NCBI GenBank assembly: GCA_018806985.1
Contig: JADANN010000099.1
Location: forward strand, 4,497,501-4,561,500
Source of the DNA: Angiostrongylus vasorum
Lineage: Eukaryota; Nematoda; Chromadorea; Rhabditida; Metastrongylidae
Length of the DNA: 64,000 nucleotides
Direction of reading: 5' to 3'
The number at the start of each line of letters is the position of its first letter. Position 1 is the stretch's first letter. The translations under genes were made by a program, and so were the position numbers. Below the pieces are notes generated by a model. It saw nothing but the letters and a program-made list of their open reading frames with translations. It did no database searches and had not been told where the DNA came from. This document shows positions 61,945 through 64,000 of this stretch, in pieces.

Positions 61945-62980
61945 TCATTTAGGACTATGTGACATTCTTTTCAAAGAAGAGTTGAGAGATGTAACAAAAA
62001 CAGATGGCCATAGACCATTAGATCTCTCCTGGAAGAATTTTAGTGCAGCAAGATACAGGTTTTGCTTTCATATAGAGCATTGCCTACTGCTATCCTTTGT
62101 TAATAATATTATCTATTTTACAGTGGCAGGTCTACTTGAAGAAAAATATTTCAAATCTTAAGAATAATATCTAAAAAGGTAAAAAAGGACCAGTGAGAAC
62201 GAGGAAGTAGAAATACAGCGCCCAACTAAAATTTCTTTTTAATTTCCTTTACAAAAGCGATTAGGATTTCCCTGGTGATTAGTCTATAAGAGATGTGCTA
62301 TGCACTCGACAGTTCTGTTATTAGCCCTTATCGATGGGGAGAAAACGAGTGTCATTTCCAGTTATGACTTTGAATTGAAATCGGTGAAGCACTGCACAAA
62401 GTTTCCGATCTGCAATGGCTGCACCAGACGCTAAAATTTCGCTAGAGAAAAAGCAGCACACAGTTTATCCTCTGAAGTGTTGAACTAATCCCGAGTGGAA
62501 ATCGAGAGCACGAAGGAAGACACAGATCCACAACAAGATAACACTTGAGGGAAACCACTCAACGGCGACGAAAATGGAATGCAAATTGATGAAAATCTTG
62601 TCAAACCTTCGATTTGTTAGCAACATTCCTAACCGTTCGAGAAATATTAGCGAGGAACGACTTTTAGTAAGCTTAACGAAATAGTGAAAAGAATTGGACT
62701 CCGCTAAATGGCAAAAACACAGTTTATGAAGCACCTGTGGTGCGAAGCTAATCAAATTGAACTGAATTGTTCTGATTGCAGAGGCAAAAATCTAAAGCCA
62801 CCAAAGAATACCGAAAACGAGATGAACGAGGATCACACTGCTCACTGGAACCGCTTCGAACAGCCACTGACTGAATGGACACAGAACATATCGCTCATAG
62901 TTGCAACTCAACGACCATCTCAACGCTCTGTTATACAGCCGAGCCACGGGAAACTTTTAAAAAGGTTGAAATTTCTGCGC
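61945..62980. other. Mostly unrecognised sequence
   Basis: A possible exon start after gattgcag at 62781 (GKNLKPPKNTENEMNEDH) has no family or clear end. Confidence 0.4.
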
Positions 62981-62984
62981 ACAA

Positions 62985-63410
62985 CTCACACGGATCTTCC
63001 TCATAGAGGGATCTCGAGCCGGTTAGTCGCGAGGCCACGTGGGGTGCCCACAGGGTGGCGGATAGGGAGTTAGCCACAGACTAGAAGCAACTTTATGCTT
63101 CGTTGATACCCAGATGCTACCACGGTATGCAGTCGGTTTCTACTGTGCCGACTTGTCACCTACCTTCTGTGGTTACAGAGACGTTTTCATTCATGCGTGC
63201 AGGGGGTGTGGTCTCGTTTGTGTGGATCGGGCGGCTAGGAGCCGCCTCCAACATATTAGAGAGTCTGTGGCGTCGGCGTTCTCGTCAACACGAGTTTGGC
63301 CATGAGGACCGATTCACTCGAACAACTAACCGTCCGAACCGGACGATTACGACTGAAGAGATTTGGATCAACAGATCACCTGCTTTAACAATCTTCGGTA
63401 TCTAATAATT
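62985..63410 (+). mobile_element. Internally deleted RTE 5' scrap
   Basis: RTE leader (GGATCTTCCTCATAGAGGGA; GAGCCGGTTAGTCGCGAGGC) followed near 63255 by an endonuclease piece (GTTCTCGTCAACACGAGTTT; then CGAACAACTAACCGTCCGAA), the middle being absent. Confidence 0.6.
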
Positions 63411-63640
63411 ATAGCATTTCCACTTGCTTTGCATCTTCTGTATTTCAACTTAATTTTACTTAGTAGTCGTATTGTTAACTTAAGCTAATGTGAACATTGT
63501 TCTGGAGCACAACGTGCGCAAGAACGCAGGCTACTGGGAATAATGATGAGTAAGTCAACTATTATCACTGAGACATCAAAGCATGAATATTACAGAAATA
63601 CTGTGTTAGAAAAGACATGAAGAGAACTCAAGAAATATAG

Positions 63641-63825
63641 TGATGTTGACTTTGTTAAGATCACGTCGACCACTTGTAAACAAATTCAGGACCTCCGAAG
63701 AGAAATCTGATACTCTGAAGAACATAGAAAGTATCCGAGATCCAAGCTTCGAGGGCTGCGACGTTATGGCAGATCTGTTACGACGCGAGCGAATACGTAG
63801 TGCCGATACCAAAAAAGCAAGCTAG
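63641..63825 (+). CDS. Candidate terminal exon (SDTLKNIESIR ... DLLRRERIRS)
   Basis: After acceptor aatatag, open to TAG 63823-63825 with VNKFRTSEEKSDTLKNIE and FEGCDVMADLLRRERIRS. Composition is protein-like and it resembles the tail at 48.4 kb (-). The acceptor choice is uncertain (alternative after 63659). Confidence 0.33.
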
Positions 63826-64000
63826 AGTTGCAGAAGTTGTCCAAAGTTGAACTCTAGTCATGTCAACAGCGTTTTCCAATCATCGCTGTTATTTAAAACC
63901 TAAACTGTCTGTCTAATTTGATGCATAACGGTATTCAAAACTCAACGATGCATTCGTTGACTAGTCATGAAGCATTCATCTCATTAAAAACTGCACTGAA

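Overview
The window looks like nuclear DNA of a nematode, most probably a clade V (strongylid or hookworm-like) species. The reasons are intron-rich animal genes whose exons carry C. elegans-type domains, AT-rich introns with T-rich acceptors, RTE-type non-LTR retrotransposons, Penelope-like retroelements and many tRNA-derived SINEs. The exact species is inference. There are no bacterial features; most of the sequence is introns and mobile DNA.

Genes. (1) A type-I sulfatase (arylsulfatase/steryl-sulfatase family) runs on + from 423 to about 14,630 in eleven phase-compatible exons plus a probable terminal exon. Its first exon(s), with the signal peptide and the first metal-binding Asp pair, must lie left of the window. 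(2) A SMOC/SPARC-type secreted calcium-binding protein (smoc-1-like: thyroglobulin type-1 repeat plus extracellular EF-hand domain) runs on - from 27,255 down to a stop at 16,744 in six phase-matched exons. A signal-peptide exon (34,461-34,626) and a Ser/Thr-rich exon (32,612-32,668) on the same strand are probably its 5' end, but the link to the TY exon is not proven. (3) Weaker single exons include half of an HMG box (45,902-45,996, -) and several Lys/Glu-rich or Cys-containing candidates.

Mobile DNA. 18.4-22.4 kb holds a head-to-head pair of broken Penelope-like elements (PLEs) inside a smoc-1 intron. Two shorter composites of the same build lie at 55.2-56.1 and 58.4-59.4 kb. All three are bounded by target-site duplications (16, 12 and 13 bp). 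Their ends carry hammerhead-ribozyme-like motifs, which also occur in smaller fold-back repeats at 2.9, 10.6 and 30.1 kb. Two near-complete but decayed RTE elements lie at 39.4-42.7 kb (+) and 50.6-53.9 kb (-), with shorter RTE scraps at 17.9, 60.8 and 63 kb. Two mariner relics lie at 34 and 37.2 kb. Four high-copy short repeat families (called S1-S4 here) fill the rest; S1, S2 and S4 have tRNA-like heads. S2 has a 13-bp and S3 a 9-bp target duplication.

Layout: 0-14.6 kb sulfatase with repeat-filled introns; 15-27 kb smoc-1-like gene invaded by PLE and S3; 27-35 kb its probable 5' region with S1-S4, PLE and mariner scraps; 35-44 kb repeats and an RTE; 44-50 kb mostly unrecognised with a possible HMG-box gene; 50-54 kb RTE; 55-60 kb PLE composites; 56-64 kb scattered candidate exons and RTE scraps. 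The two main genes lie tail to tail and both encode secretory-pathway proteins, but nothing in the sequence shows they work together.
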